The position numbers and the translations under genes are program-made. The notes under the pieces are model-generated. The model made no database searches, had not been told where the DNA came from, and was given only the letters and a program-made list of their open reading frames with translations. This document shows, piece by piece, positions 1 through 12,121 of a DNA stretch of 64,000 nucleotides (the stretch's first letter is position 1; every line of letters begins with the position of its first letter). The stretch lies in assembly GCA_026119855.1 (NCBI GenBank), contig JAOWBW010001926.1, positions 62,001-126,000 on the forward strand, read 5' to 3'. Source of the stretch: Campanula takesimana (lineage: Eukaryota > Streptophyta > Magnoliopsida > Asterales > Campanulaceae).

Positions 1-276
1 TTCTGCCTGCCCCGTTAAGATAATTATAATGCTCAGTTGCTTCAAAATAAATGCCAATATTTCCTTTGGGGCTGCTGCAAAACAAGAGTCCACTTCACTT
101 GCTCTAATCTGTTTGCCGAGTCTAATGAACACTTATTTTGAAACAGAGTAGCAATAAAAAAATATGCCTGCAGAATGATGTGTTAACAAACAGTAATTAT
201 CCTGCTAAAATTCTATTGGTAATATGATGTAGTAAAGCTTCTTATAATTGATTTTGAACTTTGGCTGCAATGTTAG

Positions 277-3200
277 GGGGAAGTCTTGCCTAGTTCTTCT
301 GGTATGGATTACTCTTCTGATGTCAACTTCAAGAGCTTAGTTTACTTCATGGTGGCTCCGACATTATGTTACCAGGTAAGCAAACATGATGACACATTTT
401 TAGTATATTTTTGGATCAAAGAGATCCGGATATGTTCGTTGTGTTAATGTGCTGTAAGTTTTCCTGCATTTCCGCTTCATGTAAAAAGGTATAATTTTGA
501 TAAGTGCATAACAATGCATATAATGTCACCATTATAGGGAGTTCAATCATTAGAAGGTTATATCATTGTGATATAAAGAGTTATTCACATTTTTTTCGTA
601 AATAGTAGGTTTGACTGTAGCCTGTAATTGATAGCAAAATCCAATTTTTTTTAGTATCCACCAAGGTTTAGCACAAATCTTTTACTGATTCGGATCCATG
701 AACAGTAACTATTGTCCTGAGCTTGGTAGTTTCTAGATGCACATGAGCCGTCTTTTGTACTCATGTAATTCAGTTGCTTATGTTTCGCATCATAATATTA
801 GACTTAAGGTAGTACATTCCTCAAGTACAGCTAAAAACACTAAACTGTACGCCCAGGATCACTAAGGAAGTGAAACAGGAACAAGAATAACAAGCACAAA
901 CTAAACTGAGAGAACACATAATTTGGACGACTGATTACTCTGAGTATGCCCTCACTCTGATTCATTCCAGTAGCAGGTTTCATTGTTTATAGATGCACAA
1001 GAATATTCTAGGCTAGGTACTTTACTTTGAAACAATATAATTTGATGCAGATTTGTTTGTAGATTCATTAATTAGCGGATGCAAGTCTCTAATAGTTGCA
1101 TGAACTATTTTTTGACTTACTCGTCACAAAACCAATCGTTCAGCTCCCACTGTAATTAGTAACTAACTCATTTATGAACCGGTAGCCGTAATGGTAACTT
1201 ACTGAAGTAAATCTTTGACAAGACGATGGCTCCCTTCTCCTTCTTCACAAGACGGTGATTTATCTTCATTGATCAGTCCAGCAAAGAAACTTTACCTGTC
1301 TTCTCATAGTCTTTCCCAATGCAGTAATTCTTGTACTTCTCCAGCCTTTTAGAAATTTGTTGGGACCTTTAAATTGGCACTTAAACGCCTTGAGTTTGTC
1401 TTCCCCGCCACCAACCCCCCCCCCCAAAAAAAAAAAAAATAAAAATAAATAAATAATAATAATAATAAAATAAATAAATAAAAAAATATATAATAATAAT
1501 AATAAATAAAAAAATGCTCATCTTCCATTAAGGAAGACTCCTGACTTAAGCTGAAATTTCAGATCTATCACTCTGATGTAATTCCTCACTTTCATTGTTT
1601 TGCAAAGCCATGGAAGCTATTACGTTGGCGACATATAGTAGGATGATATTTCGTCAAATACTACATCCCCTGATGTCACAACCTTGTGCGTTTTAAGATC
1701 CATATGCCACCAACCTTTCCTCTTTGGTTCATAGCCAACAAATAGATACTTTATAACACATGGAACCAAAAATTCTGAAATAAGAAACTGAATGTTTTAC
1801 CTCATATAGAAGCTCGAAAGGAGTCTCATGAGAATTCTTGAAGGAAGTCAGTTTATCATATGACAACCGCACTGCATAGCTTCATCCCATAATTCCTGCG
1901 GTAATTTCTTAACATGCATCCAGCTTCGACGTACTCCTTGTAATTGCCTAAGTTTCCATTCAGTAACTCCATTTGGATGCAATGTAATTCACCAAGTTGC
2001 CTTCTTATTACATACTCCTCATAGAAACTGTCAAACAATTTCGAAACAAATTCAGCTCCATAATCAGTTCGTAAGCACTTGATTCTTCTTTGAAGCCCAT
2101 CTCAGCTTTGCTCTTAAAAATCTTGAACAGTGAGAAGGTCTCAGATTTTTCTTTTATGAGAACACCACGTAAACCTGATGTAATCATCAACGATAACATG
2201 CATATAGTGAAAACCACTATAGCTTGCTTCATTGAAAGACGAAAGCTCCAATGTTTCCTCACTTTTGATTGAAGATTTTTCAATTAGTAGTTGACGTGCC
2301 CTTCCATATTGACAACATTCACAAATAACATCGTGATGAAAATCTCCCATATTAGGAGGTCCATTAACCATTCTATTTGCTGAAATTTCTTTTAATTTCT
2401 CATAGCGCACATGAGATTATCATGCATCCCACAAAGAAACATTATCTTACTGACTCATATTCCCAACATAAGCCTCATTAGCAGACAAGGCATAAAGCGA
2501 CTTAGCTCTCCTTCCCTCAGCACCAAATTAGCATCAATACTTCCAACATTTTCAAGAATTTTGACATCATGAAGTCCTAAAAGTACATACTTTCCAGGGT
2601 TTGAAATATGAGATACTGGAACATTATTTGTCATGCCAAGGACATGATAGACGACAATAACAATCGTGTATTTCCCTTATACACCTCAAGGTGTAAGAAG
2701 AATAAACCATCACCCGTTAAATTGAATTGTGACCGGAAATCAATCATCTGGTCTCTCTTATAGTTCACAGCAGATAATGCTTTTGCTAAAGTACTTCCCT
2801 TAAGAGAAGTTAGTCCATGCTTCTTTTCCACTGCATCCAACACCATGGTTAGAAGACAATTATCGCAATCATTTTCTTGCTGATCTTTGCTCTTGGAAAA
2901 GCTTGCGTTCCCTTCATTAACTTTTACCTTGCAAAACATTTTGATGTGTCCAAGCTGACCGATCCTGTGACACCTCACTTTTTTCCATCTCTCTTTCTTT
3001 GACCATTCGTCTTGTTTTTTCTTCTCCCAGTAACCTTAATTCTCTCCTTGCCATTTTATCTTGTGGCCATTGCTTTATGTCCAGAAAAGAATGCCTCTTT
3101 TTCCTCGCCAGAAAGAGAACCTTAGCCAATCCATAGCAAGATCCTCTTGATTAGTGAGCAGTTTTTCCAGTTTGACAATTTTTGGATAGTTGGCCCAACT

Positions 3201-6200
3201 TTGAATTGAGGTTAGGAATGGCATATACTCCTTCCTTATGCCTTGAAACAACTTTGAGTCACTAAATGGCTCATCTGGGTCCAAACTCTGAAACATCAAA
3301 TGCAAGCGGTTTAACTCTGACTCATGACCTCCGGTCAACTCATATGAAACTTAAGTTGTTAGATTGGCACATAACTGTCACATAAACGTTAACACTTCCC
3401 CTCGCGTGTTATCCGTTCACACGTGGAGAGTTGAATAAATGTGCCACTCTAAGCCCTCACAAACCTAACTTGGTGCAATCATGCATTCACAATACTTAAG
3501 GTAACAAATGGAAGCGGGTCAACTAACTCATGTGTCATGGCCTTGCCAAACCAAGAGCTACGCTATCATGTTAAGTTACCAACTCATCTAATAGCTTAAG
3601 ATGTTAGATAGGGACTCAACTATGCATATGAAGCCTTAATACTAATGTCTACAACTTCTTTCTTCCTCTCTTTCTTCCTATCTGCTTGAGTTCTGAATAT
3701 ATTCTGTTACAGAATCGATCTCCATGTCTCAATCTTGCAACTTAGATTTAAATCTGAGAAACTAGTACACCTCCAAGAAACGTTGGAGCATAAACAAAAA
3801 ACTATTTTCATATCTTGTCTTTACTAGAAGGGTGAAATCAGTGCTTTCTGTTTTTGTGTCTTGAAAATATTCTTAGTTATCTCATTTTGGCATTTTTTAT
3901 TCATAGCCAAGTTATCCTCGCACTGCATGCGTTCGAAAGGGTTGGGTGGTACGGCAACTGATCAAGTTGGTTATATTTACAGGGTTCATGGGATTTATAA
4001 TAGAACAAGTAAGTTCTTCTGGTTTAGGATGTTGTCGTTTTGTAGTTTGTTTCTTTGGTCTCCCTCTTCTAATTGTTATTCTGACATGGTATGGTCTGTA
4101 TGACTGCAGTATATCAATCCCATTGTTAAGAATTCTCAACATCCTTTGAAAGCAAACTTTTTATATGCGATAGAGCGGGTCCTGAAGCTTTCAGTTCCAA
4201 ACTTATACGTGTGGCTGTGTATGTTTTACTGCTTTTTTCATCTATGGTAAGTCCTTTCTTAACATTATACTACTGCTTCTTTTTATTTTCTTTTTTGTCA
4301 ATTGGTTCATACTCTCCTTTATTGACTACTGTTCATCATCTCCTTTTTCTTCTCCTAGTCGTTTTTGATAAATTATTAATAGCCGAAAAGATCAAATCTA
4401 AGCAAAAGACTATTTACAAGTTCCCCTTAACCAACTATATTGTTTACGGGGCAGAAACTTGGACTTAAATGAATAACCTAGGGTCATATTGGTTTTATAT
4501 TATTTTGGGCATATTGCAACGAAGATGTTTTTAGATAGTCTGAGTTCAACAGGGTGGTAGCACTTGCTTTTTATATCAGGTACATTCATAAGCTCACATT
4601 ATGTGCTGAGTTACGTATTTTAAGTGCACGTAGCGTTTCTTAGACTCAGTTGCAGGAAAAAAAGAACTAGGCACCGACGCATCGCACTTAGTGACCCTTA
4701 GGCATCAGACCAAGGGTTCTTGAGCATTACACCCAAGAGATAGAAAAGACTCTTGGAGCATTGATTAGACAGCATCTAATCTTTAAACTCAGTGGAACAA
4801 CCCGTACTTGTAATTATCCATTTGCTTGGGCTTCCGCAAACTCCATCAGCAAACATTGAGAACAAACTGACAGTAGTTTGATAGTAATTATCCATTTGCT
4901 TGGGCTTCCGCAAACTCCATCAGCAAACATTGAGAACCTAACTGACAGTAGTTTGATAAAGAGGGTGAAACACAAAAAGAAATGAAACAGACGGCATAAA
5001 CAATACGAATGTTGAAGCCTCACTTATGGTCCCTACTCCCTCATTACGATCAAAGAAAGCTAACTTCTATGTGCATCTCTAGAACTTCTGGGATAAAGAA
5101 GTGATACAATGAAGTTTTGCGGAAAAATTTGCAAGTAGAACTATGGACTTGTTTGAAATCAAATACACGCTATCTAACTTCTCTCCATGCCAAAGCTCTG
5201 AAGGGTTAGGGATCTAAATTGGAAAATCTGGCAGATTAAAGTGAAAAAAATGACCTGCAGATTGAGTGTTGCGAATGAGTTGGAAAAGAACAATTTTGTA
5301 ATCTCAACCCCTGCTGAAGTTCTGAAGTTTTAGGGCTCTAAATTATGAAGCTCTTCTGAATGAAAATATTTTTCATTTAAGGAGCTCATTGTGGGGAACT
5401 ACAAGCAGAGATGGTTACTCTTAGGAGTGAATATCGTGTTCGGTTTCGCTAGCACGTCTTCGCCTTCAGTTATCTTTTCTATGTTTTGAATACCAGTTGA
5501 GCAGAATGATTCAAGTGAAAATTCAGCGAAAAGTAAATACTGCTAAAATATATTTGTACATATAATTTTGTGGAGGACATGGCTTAAGTGTAATGATATG
5601 GTCTGTTACTCTTATGCTTAAATGAATTGTAAAACCATGGCAATCGGAATAAAATATGTGGATGTGGTGGTTTTGTTTGGTTCGTTGAGATCTTGAGCTA
5701 TTGGAATAAAAACTTCTGCATTGTTCTTCTTCCACTGTCGATTATTTGCGAGAAACTTACTACTCCCTCTATCCCAGAGTAAGAGTCCTACTTTCCTTTT
5801 TGTACGTCCCAGAGCAAGAGTCCCATTCCTAAAATAGCAAGATATGAATATGTTTTGGATAACTTTATCCTTATAATGCTTGCATAATTACCAAAAAAAA
5901 GAACCAACACTCCATAACTTACTGTTTACCCACTTGCATTATGAATAGCGTTTTGGACAATTATATCCTCAACCCACTCGCAATCTTTATCCATTTTCTA
6001 GTGTTTCCTTAATAAGCGTGCATAACCAAGATAGAACTCTTACTCTGGGACAAAGGGAGTATGATTTTGATTTGTTATATTGTTCAACTGTTTGCTAGTG
6101 TTGCTTCAGTTGTATTCATTGACAATCTTGTTAATATAGGTTAAATATTCTTGCGGAGCTTCTTTGCTTTGGTGATCGTGAATTCTATAAAGATTGGTGG

Positions 6201-9200
6201 AACGCAAAAACGGTTGAGGAGGTAGAAATTAGAAATGATTTATTGTATACCAACCATAATTTTTTTCATCCTCTTGCTAAATTATTTTTAAATTTTGTTC
6301 TTATGTATGTTCTGTGTTCACTGCTGTCATCAGTACTGGAGAATGTGGAATATGGTAAGTACTTTCCCAATTTCTAATTGTGGTACTTCTTTTCTTCTTT
6401 GTAATCTTCCACTGTCTAGTATTCAAGGTTGTGTGATGTCAATTACTTTACTGGACCGAGTGTGGTTCCGACAAAGCTGTTTATGTTTGTATGAAAATTT
6501 TGAGCTTACAGATGTTTGTAATAGGCCTTTTGTGGCATATTGAAACATACACGCTGGGGGGGGGGGGGAGGTTAGCATGTGTAATACCTATATAAGTTTA
6601 TCTTTTCTCGTTCTTTATGTGGTAGAAATGCCAGTTCGAGGATTGAGATTGCAGCCGTGAGTATTATTCCGACATGTCAAACAAATTTCTCATGTTTTTT
6701 TTGCATCCTCTGAGTTGTAGTCCTTTAATGTAGTAGGACTGATTGATACTGTTACTCATTGCAGCCTGTTCATAGATGGATGATTCGGCATATTTATTTT
6801 CCGTGCTTGCGTAATGGGATACCAAAGGTAACGGACACTCTTTTGTTTCTTTGTGTTTGTCTTTGTTTTTTTGTGTTTGTTGAGGTTTTTGACCCGCAGT
6901 TTCTTTTCAATTTTGCTTTGCTTGCAAGTCACATAAGTAATAACGCTGTTATTGTTTCTTTATTCTGAAATTATGAATTGGGATGTCAATTGCCTTCAGT
7001 ATTTTTTCTGTTTCAGTAAAGCTAAAAGGAACCTCCATGCGATGGAGTGGACATATCTCTTGGCAGAATTTTTCATGTCTATCTGCTGTTATTGGAGACA
7101 CGAGGGTCTATTTTCTCTTTAGTCCATTAAACCTGAAATAGGAACTTAAACTTCAGATGTTTTAAAATTCTTCTTAGAGGATATTTCTCCGTTCATCTGT
7201 CAAGTCTACAACCGTTTAGGGTGAAAAAAAATCTAATTCATTTAATACTCCCCCCTTCCCAGCTCAATGTGCACCTTCCTATATATAAGGTGCTCAAATA
7301 AGAACCAAACAAAATAAGAACCATTTACAGCAGTCAGATTAGAAACAAGTGAGTGACTTAGATTACGCAGCTTACAAAAATAGCGGTGGCAGTTTTGCAA
7401 TTTCTGTGAACTGTGGGGTTAGAGTGTCACTTTTCAGCATCTACAATGTCATCATTCAAATTTCTCTCAAGTTTCAAAATTAAATATCTTAATGTCTATA
7501 AGTCGATTTTTTTTCTTCCAAGAACACTGATTTTTTCGTCTCGACGAGGCGAATCAAATGATATCCCTGAAGATAGGGTTTGACAAAAAAAAAAACAAAT
7601 AAAAACTAAATTCTCAACACACTTGGATTCAGTAGAATAAGTATCTATTGAATCTAAGTTTAATGTTGAAAATATACATAGATTCAGTAGATAAGTATCT
7701 ATTGAATCCAAGTGCAATTAGGGGTGGCAAATTGGGTGTTTTGGGTTTACCCATTAAAGTTAAAATACCCGGGTATCCAAAGGATTTTTAACTTTAATGG
7801 GTAAACCCAAAACACCCGATTTGCCACTAAGTGCAATGTTCAAAATACACATGGATTCAGTATATAAATATCTATGCAATGTTCAAAAGACACTTGGATT
7901 CAGTACATAATTAGCCACTGAATCCAAGTGCAATGTTCAAATACACTTAGATTCAATAGATAATTAGCTACTGAATCCAAGTGCAATGTTCAAAGTACAC
8001 TTGGATTCAGTAGATGAGCATCTGCGGAATCCAAGTGCAATGTTCAAAATACACATGGATTCAGTAGATAAGTAGCTACTGAATCCAAGTGTAATGTTCA
8101 AAATACACATGGATTCAGTAGATAAGTATCTATTGAATCCAAGTTATCTACTGAATCCAAGTGCAATGTTCAAAATGCAATTAGATTCAGCAAATAATTA
8201 GCCACTGAATCCAAGTGCAATTGTCAAAATACACTTGGATTCAGTAGTTTTGCAACGTTCAAAATACACTTGTTTCAGTAGAAAAGTATTTACTGAATCC
8301 AAGTTATCTAGTGACTCCAAGTGCAATGTTCAATACTGAATCTAAGTGCAATGTTCATAATACAATTGGATTCAGTAGCTAATTAACTACTGAATCCAAG
8401 ACGCTCACTTATGGCGTACATCACAAAAATGCCACTGCGTGTCTTTTACCTGACCGCCCTCCCTGTTCACAAAAATGAACAAACAATTACAATAATGCCG
8501 TTGCACATGTGTTAATGACAATCTAATCTGAGCCATCTATTATTTTCTAATCTAACGGTTGTTTCTTGTTCGGTGTTCTTATGGTTCTTATACTATTTAG
8601 GTTCTTATTGGAGTAGGTTCTTATACTATTAGTAAATGTGCACATTGAGCTAGGACGGAGTGAGTAAGGTGCAAACAAAACGGAACTTAACAAAAACATG
8701 AAAAGAGACTAGAAAATAATTAAAGATAAATTATTGGTTGATTACATAAAGTAGGTTCAGAATGGGGTGTCTACACCTATTGACACCTCAACTGAACTCA
8801 GCCGTTGTTTAATTATCTTGGCTCTGGTGTGTTATCCTTTTTTGCCATCTTTCATCAAATGTTATCTTGGATCGGGTGCCATGATCCTTCTTTGCCATCT
8901 TTCGACCCAATGGGAGACAGCTTAACCTAGTGGGTGTCGTTTGGGGTCTAAGAAGGGATCATAGTTTTGAGCCCAAACATATTGAACGCCAAGATAATGT
9001 ACAATTATCAGTTATGTATGAACTGAAAGATTCCATTACATTTTGTGTGTGTTCACCTGGAGGTCTTTTACGGCTTTATTTTTATTATTATTTGTTTATT
9101 TATTTACTTGCGGGTGGTGGTGTCATTATTCTTGCTCCCTAATCTGATATGCAAGCTCCAGATTGCCAAAGGTCTAGCGGGATCTCCCAAAAATCGGTGG

Positions 9201-10787
9201 AGTGGGAAAACTGCTCCCTAGATCATTTTGGTTATTGATAGTTGCTATATTTGTTCTTGCAATGTGGATTTCACTTTCTGTTTTCTTGCAATGCAGGGGT
9301 CTGCTGTTTTGATTGCATTCCTTCTGTCTGCTGTTTTCCATGAGGTATGACGTTGTCCCATCATCTTCTTCTCATGAAGAAATATCTCTCGAGTATCTTT
9401 TAGTTCAATTTGTTTCGTTGAGCTATTTGGTATTGAAGTCTGGTTCTTTATTTTCTACAGCTATGTATTGCTGTTCCCTGCCATATATTCAAGTTTTGGG
9501 CATTTTTTGGTATTATGCTTCAGGTAACGTTCTTTTTCTGTATGCACCTATACGGCATGCCAAGCAATGAAAGTTTATATATTCCAACTCTAAGCATCTA
9601 AATATATTCGAGGAGATAGCACAGCCGTGGGAACCCATTGGGGTTTATGTAGTTGAATTTATTAATAAGTGTTGAAAACTAATTTTAAATTAACAAAAAA
9701 TTTAAGCCTATATTAATGCTAGTATGAATAGATCCTTGCATTATTATTTGCTTAGTATATAGTAAATCTTCATATAATAGTACTTTTTTATTTTTAATAA
9801 ACACTTTATTTCAATTGGAGATCTCTGGTGCTAGCCTTGGTATTCTAGGGGATTTTATAAGTTTGGCAAATTCAAACTCGTTTTTGATAATGCATCTCTA
9901 CTTTCTTGGATCAGGTTCCCTTGGTAATGGTCACAAATTACTTGCAAGATAAGTTCAGGAATTCTATGGTATGTCTTTATTTTTTTTACTGTTTGCCATC
10001 AGTATTAGCCTACTGCTCTTGTTCATAATATGAACATCAAGGGAAACAAACTTGCAAGAGATTAGATTAATAGATGCATGTGACATTAACATGTGCCCAT
10101 GCATAGACTGAGCCTTCAGGTCCCGTTGTATTTGGGGCCCTTGGCCAATTTTTTGATCATGTATGTGATTAAAACAAAGAAACACAACAATACGAAACTA
10201 ACATGTTAGAAAATTTCACTGTAAATAAAAATACGATGTAAGGAGTACTTTCACTATATACTATAAAAACTTTTTTCCCCTAGCACATTTAGAAGCAAAC
10301 TCATGAATCAAAGTTAAATAATCAACTTTATCAACTATATCCTTCTCAATCGATATCATAGCTAGCCCATTTAGCCGTCTAGTTTTAAAAATGATCATTG
10401 TAGGTTAATTTGGGTCATTATACACATATGTAGGAAAAAATTAGGGTCCCCAAAAAATTACACATTTTCGGGGGGGGGGGGGGGGGGGGAGTGGGGGCTA
10501 GGCGGTCGACTGTACTGTTGGGCCGGCCCTGAGTGGGAACATCATGGGACGGAGGGAGGAGTATTAAACTTAAATGGGGGCTAAATGTCATTTATTGGGT
10601 TTATATGCCATACTAACACTACCACCATCAGAGGCACATCTAAACTGTTCACTTATCTTTTTATTTCTGCTTCCTATCTCAGGTGGGAAATATGATGTTC
10701 TGGTGCGTTTTCAGCATTTTTGGTCAACCAATGTGTGTATTACTTTACTACCATGACTTGATGAACAGAATAGTGAAGTCCAACTAA
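277..10787 (+). CDS. DGAT1: Diacylglycerol O-acyltransferase 1 (C-terminal half, 5' end outside window)
   Basis: DGAT1 is an ER-membrane MBOAT enzyme that joins acyl-CoA to diacylglycerol, the last step of triacylglycerol synthesis. Ten exons were placed by GT-AG borders and protein match: 277-375 (start tentative), 3907-4008, 4110-4246, 6140-6221, 6334-6354, 6765-6827, 9297-9344, 9461-9523, 9915-9968, 10683-10787. They sum to 774 nt (257 aa plus TAA), about half the usual 500-530 aa. Seen in order: FMVAPTLCYQ, PSYPRT, the FYKDWWN substrate motif, a 7-codon microexon (YWRMWNM), and SAVFHEL with the MBOAT active-site His. The C-terminus reads LMNR then IVKSN, a divergent tail. Several hydrophobic membrane segments are present. 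All exons here are open with good splice sites, so the gene is probably functional. Its introns are expanded by a Copia remnant and MITEs. Confidence 0.96.
376..1609 (+). other. DGAT1 intron, no recognisable gene
   Basis: First part of a 3.5-kb DGAT1 intron. I see no coding signal. It contains an A/T-rich simple-sequence stretch at about 1416-1514 (poly-C, poly-A, then AAT/AAAT units) next to the Copia remnant. Confidence 0.6.
1610..3345 (-). mobile_element. Decayed Ty1/Copia gag-integrase remnant inside a DGAT1 intron
   Basis: Read on the minus strand from 3345 to 1610, pieces of a Copia polyprotein follow in the right order but in several broken frames. First comes a gag/UBN2-like segment (about 3338-3075). 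A CCHC zinc knuckle follows (CHRIGQLGHIKMFC, about 2977-2930), then the GAG-pre-integrase region with CECCQYGRARQL (about 2350-2290). Next are integrase pieces with ELWDEAM-like and HETPFELLYE-like text (about 1940-1800). Last is the C-terminal stretch GYEPKRKGWWHMDLK (about 1740-1690), followed by VVFDE. No reverse transcriptase, RNase H or clear LTRs were found, so it is a truncated dead copy, antisense to DGAT1. Confidence 0.8.
3346..3906 (+). other. DGAT1 intron between the Copia remnant and the next exon
   Basis: No gene recognised. The sequence could be leftover leader or LTR of the adjacent Copia remnant, but no matching second copy is present to confirm this. Confidence 0.4.
4811..4958. 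repeat. Tandem duplication of 74 bp in a DGAT1 intron
   Basis: Two adjacent near-identical copies (4811-4884 and 4885-4958), each beginning TAATTATCCATTTGCTTGGG and ending near CAGTAGTTTGATA. They differ by only a few bases. This looks like a recent local duplication. Confidence 0.9.
5763..6059. mobile_element. MITE with CTCCCT-type inverted ends (DGAT1 intron)
   Basis: The left end CTCCCTCTATCCCAGAGTAA pairs with the right end TTACTCTGGGACAAAGGGAG, and TA flanks both sides. About 300 bp, no coding capacity. TA duplication and CTCCCTCC ends fit Stowaway/Mariner-type MITEs. Confidence 0.85.
7620..8400. repeat. Tandem array of about 54-bp palindromic units
   Basis: About ten or eleven imperfect units. 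Each has an inverted pair of arms (CTTGGATTCAGTAGAT then ATCTACTGAATCCAAG, separated by a few bases) followed by a spacer close to TGCAATGTTCAAAATACA. Every unit could form a hairpin, and units can also pair with each other. Copies vary by point changes and small deletions. Confidence 0.9.
7718..7830. mobile_element. Small foldback element nested in the palindromic array
   Basis: Almost the whole 110 bp is an inverted repeat: GTGGCAAATTGGGTGTTTTG near 7724 returns as CAAAACACCCGATTTGCCAC near 7827. It interrupts the 54-bp units, with AAGTGCAAT-like unit sequence on both sides, so it inserted after the array formed. Confidence 0.75.
8665..9296 (+). other. DGAT1 intron, nothing recognised
   Basis: Intronic sequence between the 1.4-kb element and the exon at 9297. 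It ends in a normal CAG acceptor. No repeat or coding signal identified. Confidence 0.5.
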
Positions 10788-11436
10788 TCTACCCTAAATA
10801 TGGAGGAGGACCTCCTAATACGGAGATATACTTTGATAACGTAAGTTTGTTTCCGTTTGAGGAATTCCTTTCCTGGGCGTCGCTCTGCTCCTCCTGTTGT
10901 ACTGCATCTATCTATATATTGCACATGCAATTCTTTTCCTACAGATGTATTCATTTCGGTGTATGGTGATCGAGGAAACTGTAAATGATGGTAAAATTTT
11001 GAGCAAATTGTGTGAGCAGAGACGACAGATCTGATCCATATTCTCGTGAATAGTTGGTGCTAATTCAAGTTGTCATTTAAGTAACATGGTATTCTGACAT
11101 TTTGTGGACAAACTAGAACACCTCCCCCCCCCCCCCCCCCCAAGAAAAAAAAAAAAAAAAACAAAACAAAAAAAACTGAAAATCTTGCAGAAGAAACCAT
11201 CATTTGCCTTTCTTTTTTATGTGTGTGAACACTGTATACATTAACTGCAAACTAGTTATACGCGGCTATGTACAAAGAACGGAAGCCCAACTCATAGGTG
11301 CGAACTAGGACATACTCTCATGAGAATAAAAACACTAGCACGACGACATGCATAGGAAAGAGAAAATAGAGGGTGTGTATTCAAAATAATGTTGCCGGTC
11401 TTCCAACAAACACTTGGACAAACATTATTTTTCAGA
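10788..11436 (+). other. DGAT1 3' flank
   Basis: Probable 3'UTR and downstream DNA. A GTAAGT after 10850 could mark a 3'UTR intron. A poly-C/poly-A tract lies at about 11123-11172. No other gene is recognised up to the LTR element. Confidence 0.45.
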
Positions 11437-11441
11437 TACTT

Positions 11442-12051
11442 TGTAACAGTTGAGGTCGAATGGCAGCTTAAGTCAGTGAAGGGGTGGGAGTTCACGGTCG
11501 AATGGGAGAACCACGGGGATGTAGAAGGGAAAGTGCAGTAGGTTAGAGGGGGTATTGTGCGGCAGGTTAGAGAGGAGTATCCGGTCAAGGAAGTAGAAGG
11601 AAATGCGGTCAAGTTGCAGGAAGGTTGGAACAGAAGGTCTTAATGGTAATTTCGTTATGAGACATCACGTGAAGAACATGTGAGGTTGTTGAAGCACGTA
11701 AAGAACTCGTGAGGTCGATACAAGCACGTGACCACGTGACGAACTCCTGAGGTTGTTAGATCTAACAACCTGCACATGGGATCTAGTATAAAAGAGGCAC
11801 AAGAGGCGTGATCCAAGTGTCGATGATTTGACTATTTTCATATTCTTAGTTTGTTCTTAGCTATAGCTTAGTGATAGTTCTTCTTCTTCATAGTTTAGCT
11901 ATAGCTCAGTATTAGTGTTCTAGCTTAGTTTCCATAGTTTAATCTTCAATTCCTAGTTGATTACTCTGTTATTGTTGTTATTGTTGCTGGGTTAATCGAA
12001 TTTGGTTTCAATTCCCATTTTCGCATTTGTGATTAGATCTCATCTGATACA
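11442..12051 (+). repeat. 5' LTR of the gene-capturing element
   Basis: 610 bp, near-identical to 15198-15801. A TATA-like AGTATAAAAGAG lies about 11783-11794 and is the likely promoter. One terminal base differs from the inverted end (CTGATACA). Confidence 0.93.
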
Positions 12052-12121
12052 AATTGGTATCAGAGCAGTCGATCCCATCGACTGCTTCGATCCCCGGCTG
12101 CTTCTGCATACTCTGATAAAC

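Larger units (their letters stand above)
7248..8664. mobile_element. 1.4-kb non-coding element with inverted ends and an internal palindromic array
   Basis: The ends are inverted copies: CTCAATGTGCAC near 7262 against GTGCACATTGAG near 8637-8648, with CTCCCCCC at the left end and GGACGGAGTGAG at the right, flanked by TA. The next inner parts also pair (AAGAACC blocks on the left, GGTTCTTAT blocks on the right). It is far longer than a usual CTCCCTCC MITE because it holds the repeat array at 7620-8400. No ORF of note. Confidence 0.75.

Noticed and set aside
7620..8400. CRISPR-like spacing of repeats
   Set aside because: Units are palindromic and tandem with conserved spacers in a plant intron; no unique spacers.
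11292..11612. 106-codon minus-strand frame across the left border of the LTR element
   Set aside because: It crosses the TACTT insertion border into the LTR and recurs in the right LTR, so it is not a gene.
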